A DNA stretch of 64,000 nt from Pseudobutyrivibrio ruminis (GTDB lineage: Bacteria > Bacillota > Clostridia > Lachnospirales > Lachnospiraceae): NCBI RefSeq assembly GCF_015057245.1, contig NZ_SVET01000004.1:158875-222874 (forward strand). Direction: 5' to 3'. Under the pieces are notes generated by a model that was not told the DNA's origin, did not search any database, and saw only the letters and a list, made by a program, of their open reading frames with translations. Of the stretch, positions 36,797-45,850 are shown one piece after another (the stretch's first letter is position 1; every line of letters begins with the position of its first letter). Made by a program: the position numbers and the translations under genes.

Positions 36797-37252
36797 TTAT
36801 TTGAATTCAAAGAACTTTGTATCTAGTTCAGGATAAGCCCTCTTCATGGAAATAGGGATTCCTGATTTATTCATAAAGCAGTGTCTAGTCTTTGCTACGG
36901 CACGGTCTTCTCCAGTAGCCTTATCGTAAATACGATAAGCCACTTCCATTTCATGGCCATCGTAGGAAACCAACTTAGTATCTACAACGATTGTTTCATC
37001 AAACTTTACCTGACTTCTATATTCAATAGAATGAGAGATTACAGGGGAGGTGATTTCCATATCAAGCATCTGCTTAAAAGAAAGTCCCATCTGCTCCATT
37101 AGATTCATTCTGGCATCCTCAATCCAATTCAGATAATTAGATGTATGGATGATTCCCTGCTGATCTGTCTCATGATATTTTGTGTGATGCTCAAAAGGGG
37201 TAATCTTTATCTGCCTTTTAGCACCAGCAACTTCAATTTCTTGTTTTGCCAT
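36797..37252 (-). CDS. Acyl-CoA thioesterase, 4HBT hotdog family (YbgC/FadM-like)
   Basis: A 151-residue hotdog protein hydrolysing acyl-CoA. The motif ETDQQGIIHTSNYLNWIEDAR-type segment (near residues 29-48) carries the catalytic Asp and the following Gly-x-x-H signature of the family. It is divergent from the CoA-transferase gene, which suggests a role in short-chain acyl-CoA turnover. AGGAGG precedes the ATG. Confidence 0.88.
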   Translation of the reverse strand: MAKQEIEVAGAKRQIKITPFEHHTKYHETDQQGIIHTSNYLNWIEDARMNLMEQMGLSFKQMLDMEITSPVISHSIEYRSQVKFDETIVVDTKLVSYDGHEMEVAYRIYDKATGEDRAVAKTRHCFMNKSGIPISMKRAYPELDTKFFEFK

Positions 37253-37370
37253 AGTGTTACCTCCTGATGAAATTCTTAACTCAATTATATCACAAAAATT
37301 AGATTGATTGTGTAGGATGATAGTGGTAAAATGACCTTAATTGATAAAAATTTAACGAGCGGAGGTTATT

Positions 37371-38711
37371 ATGGATTTTCAGGCTGAGTATAAGAAGAAG
37401 CTGACTACAGCAGCTGAGGCTGTAAAGGTAGTAAAAAGTGGGGATTGGGTTGATTATGGCTGGTGTACTGGCACACCAGATGCTTTGGATAAAGCTCTTG
37501 CTGCACGTACTGATGAGCTTAGAGATGTAAAGGTACGTGGTGGTATTCTGATGAAGTTGCCTGCAATTTTTGAGCGCGAGGATGCAGGAGAACATTTCTG
37601 CTGGAACTCATGGCATATGGGTGGTATCGAGAGAAAGCTTATTGCAAGAGGTTGCTCTTACTATGCACCAATCAGATACTCTGAGCTTCCTAGATACTAC
37701 AGAGAGCATATTGAGCCAAATGATGTTCTTATGATTCAGACTACTACAATGGATAACCATGGCTATTTCAATTTTGGTCCTAATGCATCACATCTTATGG
37801 CTGCAGTTGAAAAGTCAAAGCACATCATCGTAGAGGTTAACAAGAACATGCCACGTTGCCTTGGTGGATTTGAAGAGGGAGTTCATATTTCAAAGGTAGA
37901 CGCTATCGTAGAGGGAGATAATCCAGCTATCCTTGAAATGGGTGGCGGCGCTGCTCCTACAGATGTAGATAAGGCTGTTGCTAAGCTTATCGTTGAGGAA
38001 ATTCCAAACGGTGCATGCTTACAGCTTGGCATTGGCGGTATGCCAAATACAGTAGGTGCCATGATTGCTGATTCAGACTTGAAAGACTTGGGTGTTCATA
38101 CTGAAATGTATGTTGATGCATTTGTTGATATTGCAAAGGCTGGAAAGATTAACGGTTCAAAGAAGAATATTGATAGATTCCGTCAGACTTATGCATTCGG
38201 TGCAGGTACAAAGAAGATGTACGATTACATGGATGAGAATCCAGAGCTTATGAGTGCTCCTGTTGATTATACAAATGATATTCGCCAGATTTCAGCACTT
38301 GATAACTTCATCTCTATCAACAATGCTGTTGATGTAGATTTATTTGGTCAGATCAATGCTGAGTCAGCTGGAACAAAGCACATTTCAGGTGCGGGCGGAC
38401 AGCTTGATTTTGTACTTGGTGCTTATCTTTCAAATGGTGGAAAGAGCTTTGTATGTCTTTCATCTACATTTACAACAAAGGATGGTACAGTAAAGAGCCG
38501 TATTCGTCCTACACTTGCTGAAGGCTCAATTGTTACAGATACTCGTGCAAACACACACTATCTTGTTACAGAGTATGGCAAGGTTTGCTTGAAGGGACTT
38601 TCAGCCTGGGAGCGTGCAGAAAAGATTATCGGCATCGCACATCCTGATTTCAGAGATGAGCTTATTGCTGAGGCTGAGAAGATGCACATCTGGAGACGTT
38701 CAAATAAATAA
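37371..38711 (+). CDS. but: Butyryl-CoA:acetate CoA-transferase
   Basis: A 446-residue CoA-transferase of the 4-hydroxybutyrate/butyryl-CoA group. The sequence follows that of the Roseburia/Butyrivibrio butyrate enzyme very closely: the N-terminus with WVDYGWCTGT, the active-site region DLGVHTEMYVDAF (probable catalytic Glu E245), AESAGTKHISGAGGQLDF and the terminal HIWRRSN. It transfers CoA from butyryl-CoA to acetate, the last step of butyrate formation in gut Lachnospiraceae. A single-gene unit with its own terminator. Confidence 0.95.
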   Translation: MDFQAEYKKKLTTAAEAVKVVKSGDWVDYGWCTGTPDALDKALAARTDELRDVKVRGGILMKLPAIFEREDAGEHFCWNSWHMGGIERKLIARGCSYYAPIRYSELPRYYREHIEPNDVLMIQTTTMDNHGYFNFGPNASHLMAAVEKSKHIIVEVNKNMPRCLGGFEEGVHISKVDAIVEGDNPAILEMGGGAAPTDVDKAVAKLIVEEIPNGACLQLGIGGMPNTVGAMIADSDLKDLGVHTEMYVDAFVDIAKAGKINGSKKNIDRFRQTYAFGAGTKKMYDYMDENPELMSAPVDYTNDIRQISALDNFISINNAVDVDLFGQINAESAGTKHISGAGGQLDFVLGAYLSNGGKSFVCLSSTFTTKDGTVKSRIRPTLAEGSIVTDTRANTHYLVTEYGKVCLKGLSAWERAEKIIGIAHPDFRDELIAEAEKMHIWRRSNK

Positions 38712-38725
38712 TCTCAGATTTTCAG

Positions 38726-38755
38726 GGACTTCGCTAATTGCGGAGTCCTTTTTTT
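38726..38755 (+). terminator. Rho-independent terminator after but
   Basis: A 9-bp stem (38726-38734 with 38740-38748, one G-U), a 5-base loop and seven T. Confidence 0.88.
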
Positions 38756-38790
38756 GTTGAATATTTCACATCTATTCCTATTGAAAGTGG

Positions 38791-38819
38791 TTTACATTAA
38801 TGTTATACATAATTATAAA
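38791..38819 (+). promoter_or_regulatory. Promoter of the GH43 gene
   Basis: -35 TTTACA (38791-38796), 17 bases, -10 TATAAA (38814-38819). Downstream, AACGAAAA occurs twice in near-direct repeat before the ribosome binding site AGGGGG, a possible regulator site. Confidence 0.6.
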
Positions 38820-38864
38820 ATAGTTTAACGAAAACTAAACGAAAATAACTAGGGGGATAATTAC

Positions 38865-40421
38865 ATGAAGAAAAAAGCGATGGCTGCAGTACTAATTGCA
38901 GCGACAGCTGTGGGTTTGGTAGCCTGTGGCTCACCCAAGGAAATTGTGCTTGAGAAAGAGGATGGGGGCAATCCTTTAGTATCTTCTAATGAGGATTATG
39001 TATACGGCGGTGACCCTTCGGTGCTTGTTGATGGGGATACTGTGTATCTTTACACAGGCCATGATGCTTCTACAGATGAAGAAGTCGGAAAATCTATTTA
39101 CAATATTCCGGAGTACCTGTGCTATTCATCCACAGATATGGTGAATTGGACCAGCGAAGGAGTTGTAATGTCCATGGAAGATGTTAGCTGGACTAGCAAT
39201 GACACTTCTGCCTGGGCATCTCAGGTAATGAAGCATACAGACCCTGCAGATGGAAAAGACAAATATTACCTATACTATTGCAGCTGGGACAAGACAGGAA
39301 AGCAGTGTATTGGCGTTGCAGTTTCAGATTCGCCAACTGGTACCTTTGTTGATATAGGTGCGCCACTTGTGAAGAGCACTGTTACAAAGCCAAACACTAG
39401 CACCTTCAATGATATCGACCCAACAGCTTGGATTGAGACAGATGAGGATGGTGTAGAGCATCGCTATCTTGCATGGGGAAATGGCATGTTTTTTGTGTGC
39501 GAGCTTAACGAGGATATGACTTCTGTGACGGATGTAAATGGTGATGGAAAGATTACTAGCGGCAAGGTAGCAGGAGAGGATGATGTGGTAATTCGCACTG
39601 ATGGCTTGGAGAGCTACACAGAAGCACCTTGGATTTATCGAAGATCTGATGAAAATGGCAACTACTATGGCGATTACTATCTGTTCTTTGCACATCAGTG
39701 GAGAGAGTGCATGGCCTACGCAACCACTGATGATTTGCTAAGCGGTGAGTGGAGCGAGACTAAGAAAATTATGAATCCTACTGCTACTTCTAACACAAAT
39801 CACATGGCGGTATTTGACTTTAAGGGCAAGACTTACTTTGTTTATCACAATGGTTCACTTCCAGCAGGAAGCGGCTTCAGAAGAACTGCCTGTGTTGTGG
39901 AGCTTCAGTTTAATGACGATGGAAGTATAGATTTGTTTGAGGAAAGCGCAGCAGGTATTTCAGGTAAAACATCAACCATTTCTACTATGGATGGAGTTTT
40001 GATTGCTCATAATCCATTTGTTTGCTCTTCAGCAGATAGCGATTATCCATACAAGGATGTTGCCATTGGAATTAATCTTGTAGAAGGAGACTCTAAGGAT
40101 TTTGATTGGGTGATTAGAAGTGGAAAAGCAGATTTTACCAATGAATCATATGTTTCAATCGAATCTGAAAATAAGCCAGGTCTTTACATTACAGCAAATT
40201 CTGATGGAACTGTAACACTATGTCAGGATACTAAAGCATCAGAGGGTTCAGCAGCTAATCAGACTTTCAAAACAGTTGAAGGACTTGCAGATAAAAATGG
40301 AGTAAGTCTGGAGAGTGTGGCACAGCCAGGAAAGTATATAACATTAGTAGATGACGTACTAACACTTACTGATGGTTCAGATAAAGAAAGTGCAACTTTC
40401 ATGATAGAAGTTGCACAGTAA
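38865..40421 (+). CDS. GH43-type arabinan/xylan hydrolase lipoprotein with beta-trefoil tail
   Basis: A 518-residue exported lipoprotein: signal with lipobox ending at C21 (LVAC). The five-bladed catalytic domain shows D50 (GGDPSV) as the likely general base, D185 (FNDIDPTAW) as modulator and E253 (YTEAPWIY) as general acid. The last 130 residues have repeats with GLYITAN and GKYITLV, like AbfB/CBM42-type beta-trefoil modules that bind arabinose side chains. It should release arabinose or xylose from plant hemicellulose at the cell surface. It ends only 3 bases from the opposing birA stop. Confidence 0.88.
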   Translation: MKKKAMAAVLIAATAVGLVACGSPKEIVLEKEDGGNPLVSSNEDYVYGGDPSVLVDGDTVYLYTGHDASTDEEVGKSIYNIPEYLCYSSTDMVNWTSEGVVMSMEDVSWTSNDTSAWASQVMKHTDPADGKDKYYLYYCSWDKTGKQCIGVAVSDSPTGTFVDIGAPLVKSTVTKPNTSTFNDIDPTAWIETDEDGVEHRYLAWGNGMFFVCELNEDMTSVTDVNGDGKITSGKVAGEDDVVIRTDGLESYTEAPWIYRRSDENGNYYGDYYLFFAHQWRECMAYATTDDLLSGEWSETKKIMNPTATSNTNHMAVFDFKGKTYFVYHNGSLPAGSGFRRTACVVELQFNDDGSIDLFEESAAGISGKTSTISTMDGVLIAHNPFVCSSADSDYPYKDVAIGINLVEGDSKDFDWVIRSGKADFTNESYVSIESENKPGLYITANSDGTVTLCQDTKASEGSAANQTFKTVEGLADKNGVSLESVAQPGKYITLVDDVLTLTDGSDKESATFMIEVAQ

Positions 40422-40424
40422 ATG

Positions 40425-41213
40425 TTATTTAAGTATTCGATTTAATATTTCGGCTACTAGCTGATTTCTTGTGATGGTAATGTTGCTATCAGAGAATAGG
40501 CTAGTAGCTTTGTTTTTGATGTCCTCTGGGAAGGCGTTGATATCGGAATTAAAATTGATGCCTATTCCAATAACAATCCACTGGAGAAGGCCTGTTTCAA
40601 ATTCTGTTCCAGCCTCAGTCAGAATTCCGCAGATTTTTTTATCCCCTACAAAAAGATCATTGATTGGCTTAAGTGTAGGTTTTGTATCGGTGAGAGATGA
40701 GATAGCGTCGCAAACAGCATTTCCAATGAAAGCGGTGATTTCATCTGAATCAGTACTTGGCAAATGATCTGGAGTCATTACTACACTCATGTACAAGCCG
40801 CCTTTTGGGGAATAAAAGCTGTGGTCTGCTCGACCTCGTCCCTCGCTTTGTTCGTTTGCAATGACAAGTGTGCCATATTTTAAATCGGTGATGGCAAGTT
40901 CCTTAGCCTTTCGATTGGTGGATGGAATGGAGTCGTAGATGTGGATCAGACTGTCATTTCCTTTGTAAATGTCAGCTACAACTTCCTTAAGGTATGAGCT
41001 AATGCCGGCCGCTGATAAAATATCATTTTGACCGGCAAGGCGATATCCCTTGTTGCTTACAGCTTCTATTTCATATCCATTTTTTCTAAGGTCATTGATG
41101 GCTTTCCATATGGCATTTCTTGAAATACCAAGGGATGAAGCCATAGCTTCTCCTGAAAGAAATGTTGATTTATTGGCCTCTAGCAAGGCTAGAATTTTAT
41201 CTTTTGAACTCAT
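40425..41213 (-). CDS. birA: Biotin-protein ligase / repressor BirA, short form
   Basis: A 262-residue protein: winged-helix N-terminus (about 1-65), then the ligase core with SEGRGRADHSF (biotin loop) and KKICGIL. It lacks the C-terminal SH3-like domain of the roughly 320-residue enzymes, stopping at QLVAEILNRILK. In the catalytic loop the usual KWPND reads KPIND, a Trp-to-Pro and Pro-to-Ile change. A palindrome GTAAA-g-TTTAC lies at 41262-41272 in its promoter region but does not match the long-spaced BirA operator. Bifunctional or repressor-only roles both remain possible. Confidence 0.8.
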   Translation of the reverse strand: MSSKDKILALLEANKSTFLSGEAMASSLGISRNAIWKAINDLRKNGYEIEAVSNKGYRLAGQNDILSAAGISSYLKEVVADIYKGNDSLIHIYDSIPSTNRKAKELAITDLKYGTLVIANEQSEGRGRADHSFYSPKGGLYMSVVMTPDHLPSTDSDEITAFIGNAVCDAISSLTDTKPTLKPINDLFVGDKKICGILTEAGTEFETGLLQWIVIGIGINFNSDINAFPEDIKNKATSLFSDSNITITRNQLVAEILNRILK

Positions 41214-41344
41214 AAAAATCTCCTAAAAGAATTTTATAGTAGAATGTCGTGCTTTAAAGTGGTAAAGTTTACTAAACACTTCATATGTATTTTAGAAGTA
41301 TTTGGGCTATTTTGTCAAAGATATCAAAATGAGGTTTAATTTAA

Positions 41345-41373
41345 TTGAATTTCACACTTTAGTGTACTAAAAT
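41345..41373 (+). promoter_or_regulatory. leuB operon promoter with palindrome in the spacer
   Basis: -35 TTGAAT (41345-41350), 17 bases, -10 TAAAAT (41368-41373). The spacer holds the 12-bp palindrome ACACT-TT-AGTGT (41354-41365), well placed for a repressor. The leader is only about 30 bases, leaving no room for a T-box. Confidence 0.65.
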
Positions 41374-41409
41374 GTAACTATTAATTAGAATGGTAATTAG
41401 GAGAAAGCT

Positions 41410-42501
41410 ATGAAATGTAACATTGGCGTTATTAGGGGAGACGGAATTGGTCCAGAGATAGTAACCGAGGCAATAAAGGTTCTTGATGCTATCGGTGCTA
41501 AATATGGACACACATTTAACTACACTGAAATCCTCATGGGAGGCTGCTCAATCGATGCAACAGGAGAGCCACTTACAGATGAGGCAGTAGAAAAAGCTCT
41601 TGCAAGTGATGCAGTGTTAATGGGTTCAATAGGTGGCAACACATCTACCAGTCCTTGGTACAAGCTACCTGCCGACAAACGTCCAGAGGCCGGCCTTTTA
41701 AAGCTTCGTAAAAGTCTTAATCTTTTTGCAAATCTTAGACCAGCATATTTATATGATGAATTGAAAGAGGCATGCCCACTTAGAGACGATATCATCGGCG
41801 ATGGTTTTGACATGATGATTATGCGTGAGCTTACAGGTGGTCTTTACTTTGGCAAGCGCGAAACAAAGGAAGAAAACGGTCAGCTTGTTGCCAGAGATTC
41901 TCTTACTTATTCGGAAAATGAAATTCGCAGAATTGCAAAGCGTGGATTTGATATAGCAATGAAGCGTAGAAAGAAAGTTACATCAGTTGATAAGGCTAAT
42001 GTACTTGATAGCTCCAGATTATGGAGAAAGATAGTAGAAGAGGTTGCAGCAGATTATCCTGAGGTTTCATACGAGCATATGCTTGTAGATAATTGCGCAA
42101 TGCAGCTTGTGAAAGACCCAGGTCAGTTTGATGTAATCCTTACAGAGAATATGTTTGGGGATATTCTTTCGGATGAGGCATCCATGGTTACCGGTTCAAT
42201 TGGAATGCTTTCATCTGCTTCCCTTAACGATACAAAATTTGGATTGTACGAGCCTTCCGGCGGAAGTGCACCTGATATTGCAGGCCAGGGTATCGCAAAT
42301 CCGATAGCCACAATCCTTTCGGCAGCAATGATGCTTCGCTACAGCTTCGACTTAGATGCAGAGGCAGATGCAATCGAAGCCGCCGTAAAGAAGGTGCTTA
42401 AGGCTGGTTACCGAACAATCGACATTATGCCTCGCGACGGCAGCGCCGTAACTCGCGTCGGCACAGTGGAGATGGGTGATTTAATTGTAAAGGAGTTATA
42501 A
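41410..42501 (+). CDS. leuB: 3-isopropylmalate dehydrogenase
   Basis: A 363-residue NAD enzyme of leucine synthesis, oxidising 3-isopropylmalate. Family marks are GDGIGPEI at the N-terminus, LLKLRKSLNLFANLRP, RELTGGLYFGKRE and the metal-site region DNCAMQL; the C-terminal EPSGGSAPDIAGQG loop binds NAD. First gene of a six-gene amino-acid operon; leuA, leuC and leuD are not here. The next ATG follows by 2 bases. Confidence 0.96.
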   Translation: MKCNIGVIRGDGIGPEIVTEAIKVLDAIGAKYGHTFNYTEILMGGCSIDATGEPLTDEAVEKALASDAVLMGSIGGNTSTSPWYKLPADKRPEAGLLKLRKSLNLFANLRPAYLYDELKEACPLRDDIIGDGFDMMIMRELTGGLYFGKRETKEENGQLVARDSLTYSENEIRRIAKRGFDIAMKRRKKVTSVDKANVLDSSRLWRKIVEEVAADYPEVSYEHMLVDNCAMQLVKDPGQFDVILTENMFGDILSDEASMVTGSIGMLSSASLNDTKFGLYEPSGGSAPDIAGQGIANPIATILSAAMMLRYSFDLDAEADAIEAAVKKVLKAGYRTIDIMPRDGSAVTRVGTVEMGDLIVKEL

Positions 42502-42503
42502 AT

Positions 42504-44174
42504 ATGAGAAGTGATAACGCAAGAGCTGGTATGCAGCAGGCGCCAGCCAGATCATTATTTAATGCATTGGGATTTACTCCAGAAGAAATGAAAAAGCCAA
42601 TGGTTGGTATCGTATCTTCGTATAATGAAATTGTGCCAGGCCATATGAATATCGATAAGATTGTGGACGCCGTAAAGCTCGGAGTTGCTGAGGCAGGCGG
42701 TGTTCCAGTTGTTTTCCCTGCTATCGCAGTATGCGATGGTATCGCAATGGGACATATAGGAATGAAATATTCCCTTGTAACTCGTGATTTGATTGCCGAC
42801 TCAACAGAGTGTATGGCACTTGCTCATCAGTTTGATGCACTTGTTATGGTGCCAAACTGTGATAAAAACGTTCCTGGACTTTTGATGGCAGCAGCTCGTC
42901 TTGATTTACCAACTGTATTTGTATCAGGTGGTCCAATGCTTGCAGGACATGTGGGTGGTCAGAAGCGTTCCCTTTCTTCTATGTTTGAGGCAGTTGGCGC
43001 ACATGCCGCTGGCAACATGACAGAGGAAGAGGTTGAAAACTTCGTTGAGAATGTTTGCCCAACATGCGGAAGCTGCTCTGGTATGTACACAGCCAATTCC
43101 ATGAACTGCCTTACTGAGGCACTTGGAATGGGACTTAGAGGAAACGGTACAATCCCAGCAGTATATTCAGAGAGAATTCGTCTTGCAAAGCATGCTGGTT
43201 ACGCTGTTATGGATATGTATAACAAGGGCATTACAGCTCGTCAGATTATGACAAAGGATGCAATCCTTAATGCCCTTACAGTCGATATGGCGCTTGGATG
43301 CTCTACAAACTCTATGCTTCATTTGCCAGCAATCGCTCATGAAATCGGATTTGATTTTGATATTGAGTTTGCAAATCCTATTTCTGAAAAGACTCCAAAC
43401 CTTTGTCACCTTGCACCAGCAGGTCCTACATACATGGAAGACCTTAACGAAGCTGGTGGCGTATGGGCAGTCATGAAGGAGCTTGCAGACATAGGACTTC
43501 TCAATACAGATTGCATGACTGTTACAGGAAAGACAGTTGGTGAGAATATCGCAAATGCGGTAAACAGAAATCCAGAGGTTATCAGACCTGTAGACAATCC
43601 ATATACAAAGACTGGTGGTCTGGCAGTCCTCAAGGGCAATCTTGCACCAGACGGTTCAGTTGTAAAACGAAGTGCAGTAGTGCCAGAGATGCTTGTGCAT
43701 GAAGGACCAGCCAGAGTATTTGATTCAGAGGAAGATGCTATCGCAGCTATCAAGGGTGGCAAAATCGTAGAGGGAGATGTTGTAGTCATTCGCTACGAAG
43801 GACCTAAGGGTGGCCCTGGTATGAGAGAAATGCTTAATCCTACATCAGCTATTGCAGGTATGGGACTTGGCTCATCAGTTGCTCTCATTACAGATGGACG
43901 TTTTTCAGGTGCCAGCCGTGGTGCTTCCATCGGACATGTTTCACCAGAGGCAGCTGTTGGCGGACCAATTGCACTTGTAGAAGAAGGCGATATCATCGCC
44001 ATCGATATACCAAACTACACTATGACTTTAAAGGTTAGCGACGAGGAGCTTGCAGCTCGTAAAGCTAAGTGGCAGCCACGTGAGCCTAAGGTTACTACAG
44101 GTTATTTGAGAAGATATGCTGCGCAGGTAACTAGCGGAAATAGAGGGGCAATTTTAAAAACACCGGAGGTTTAA
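42504..44174 (+). CDS. ilvD: Dihydroxy-acid dehydratase
   Basis: A 556-residue Fe-S dehydratase of valine, isoleucine and leucine synthesis. The cluster cysteines lie in NCDKNVPG (near residue 119) and PTCGSCSGMY (near residue 187). The catalytic region GRFSGASRGASIGHVSPEA is intact. Located one base before ilvB. Confidence 0.97.
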   Translation: MRSDNARAGMQQAPARSLFNALGFTPEEMKKPMVGIVSSYNEIVPGHMNIDKIVDAVKLGVAEAGGVPVVFPAIAVCDGIAMGHIGMKYSLVTRDLIADSTECMALAHQFDALVMVPNCDKNVPGLLMAAARLDLPTVFVSGGPMLAGHVGGQKRSLSSMFEAVGAHAAGNMTEEEVENFVENVCPTCGSCSGMYTANSMNCLTEALGMGLRGNGTIPAVYSERIRLAKHAGYAVMDMYNKGITARQIMTKDAILNALTVDMALGCSTNSMLHLPAIAHEIGFDFDIEFANPISEKTPNLCHLAPAGPTYMEDLNEAGGVWAVMKELADIGLLNTDCMTVTGKTVGENIANAVNRNPEVIRPVDNPYTKTGGLAVLKGNLAPDGSVVKRSAVVPEMLVHEGPARVFDSEEDAIAAIKGGKIVEGDVVVIRYEGPKGGPGMREMLNPTSAIAGMGLGSSVALITDGRFSGASRGASIGHVSPEAAVGGPIALVEEGDIIAIDIPNYTMTLKVSDEELAARKAKWQPREPKVTTGYLRRYAAQVTSGNRGAILKTPEV

Positions 44175-44175
44175 G

Positions 44176-45846
44176 ATGTTATTAAATGGTTCAGAGATTA
44201 TAATTGAATGTTTGAAAGAGCAGGGAGTTGATACTGTTTTCGGCTATCCGGGCGGAGCAATTCTTAACTTATATGATGAGCTTTATAAGCATAGTGATGA
44301 GATTCATCATGTGCTTACAAGCCATGAGCAGGGGGCTGCTCACGCTGCAGATGGCTACGCTCGTTCTACTGGAAAGGTTGGTGTGTGCTTTGCAACAAGC
44401 GGTCCTGGAGCAACAAATCTTGTGACAGGTATTGCAACAGCTCATATGGATTCGGTTCCTATTGTTGCAATCACATGTAATGTAAATGTATCTTTGCTTG
44501 GTAAAGATTCTTTCCAGGAGATTGATATCACTGGTATCACAATGCCTATCACAAAGCACAATTTCATCGTTAAGGATATCAAGGATTTGGCAGAGACAAT
44601 CCGCCGTGCATTTACTATTGCAAAGAGCGGTCGCCCAGGTCCAGTTCTTATTGATGTGCCAAAGGATGTTACAGCTCCAAATAATAAATATGAATACATG
44701 CCAATGAAACCAATTCCAGTTGGTCGTGTTAAAAAGAGCATCACTGAGGATGCCATCAAAGAGGCTGTAAAGCTTATCAAAAAGTCTAAAAAGCCAGTTA
44801 TCTTTGTTGGTGGTGGAGCAGTTCTTGCAAATGCTTCAAAGGAATTAAAGAAGTTTGTAGAGCTTGTTGATGCGCCAGTTTGCGATACTCTAATGGGTAA
44901 GGGCGCATTCGATGGCAGAGACGAAAGATACACAGGAATGCTTGGTATGCATGGCTGCAAGGCATCAAACCTTAGCGTATCAGAGTGTGACTTACTTATT
45001 GCAATTGGTACTAGATTCTCTGATAGAGTTCTTGGTAATCCAGATAAATTTGCTAGCAATGCAAAGATTCTACAGTTTGATGTAGATCCTGCTGAAATTA
45101 ATAAAAATATTCTTACTGACCATGCTGTTGTTGGAGATGTGAAGGAAATTTTATCTAGATTAAATAAAGTTCTTGAGCAGTTAAGCCATGAAGCTTGGAT
45201 GAAACATGTAAAAGAGCTATCTGAAAAATATCCTCTTACAATTCCTACAGAAGGCTTGTCAGGTCAGTATATTGTTGCTGAAACTTACAGACAGACAAAG
45301 GGCGATGCAATTATCGCTACAGAGGTTGGTCAGCATCAGATGTGGGCTGCACAGTTCTACAAGTTCAAGAAGCCTCATCAGTTGTTGACATCAGGTGGCC
45401 TTGGAACAATGGGTTATGGTCTTGGTGCTGCAATCGGTGCAAAGACAGGTAATCCTGATAAAAAGGTTATCAATATTGCCGGCGATGGTTGTTTCCGCAT
45501 GAACATGAACGAGGTTGCAACAGCTGTAAGAGAAAAGCTTCCAATCATCGAAATTGTTATCAACAATCACGTTCTTGGAATGGTTAGACAGTGGCAGACA
45601 ATTTTCTATGAGAAGCGCTATTCAGCAACAGTCCTTGATGACGTAGTAGATTACGTTAAGTTAGCTGAGGCAATGGGTGCAACAGGCTACAGAGTTACTT
45701 CTCAAGAAGAGTTCCAAAGTGCCTTGAAGGAGGCTCTTGTCTCCGAGAAGCCTGTGCTTATTGACTGTATCCTCGATTCAGATGACAAGGTATGGCCAAT
45801 GGTAGCACCAGGAGCACCTATTAACGAGTTTTTCAAGGAGGATTAG
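44176..45846 (+). CDS. ilvB: Acetolactate synthase, large subunit
   Basis: A 556-residue TPP enzyme forming acetolactate or acetohydroxybutyrate. The catalytic Glu is E51 (TSHEQGAAHA), and the TPP/Mg motif begins GDGCFRMNMNE near residue 436 and ends with NNHVLGMVRQW. No small regulatory subunit (ilvN) gene lies in this operon, so feedback control must come from elsewhere. AGGAGG near the end precedes the serC start. Confidence 0.96.
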   Translation: MLLNGSEIIIECLKEQGVDTVFGYPGGAILNLYDELYKHSDEIHHVLTSHEQGAAHAADGYARSTGKVGVCFATSGPGATNLVTGIATAHMDSVPIVAITCNVNVSLLGKDSFQEIDITGITMPITKHNFIVKDIKDLAETIRRAFTIAKSGRPGPVLIDVPKDVTAPNNKYEYMPMKPIPVGRVKKSITEDAIKEAVKLIKKSKKPVIFVGGGAVLANASKELKKFVELVDAPVCDTLMGKGAFDGRDERYTGMLGMHGCKASNLSVSECDLLIAIGTRFSDRVLGNPDKFASNAKILQFDVDPAEINKNILTDHAVVGDVKEILSRLNKVLEQLSHEAWMKHVKELSEKYPLTIPTEGLSGQYIVAETYRQTKGDAIIATEVGQHQMWAAQFYKFKKPHQLLTSGGLGTMGYGLGAAIGAKTGNPDKKVINIAGDGCFRMNMNEVATAVREKLPIIEIVINNHVLGMVRQWQTIFYEKRYSATVLDDVVDYVKLAEAMGATGYRVTSQEEFQSALKEALVSEKPVLIDCILDSDDKVWPMVAPGAPINEFFKED

Positions 45847-45850
45847 TGTA

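Noticed and set aside
41262..41272. GTAAA-g-TTTAC as a BirA operator
   Set aside because: Known BirA operators have half-sites about 15 bases apart; this one is a compact palindrome, so the link is not supported.
41214..41409. T-box or leucine attenuator before leuB
   Set aside because: The promoter lies only about 30 bases before leuB, so no leader long enough exists.
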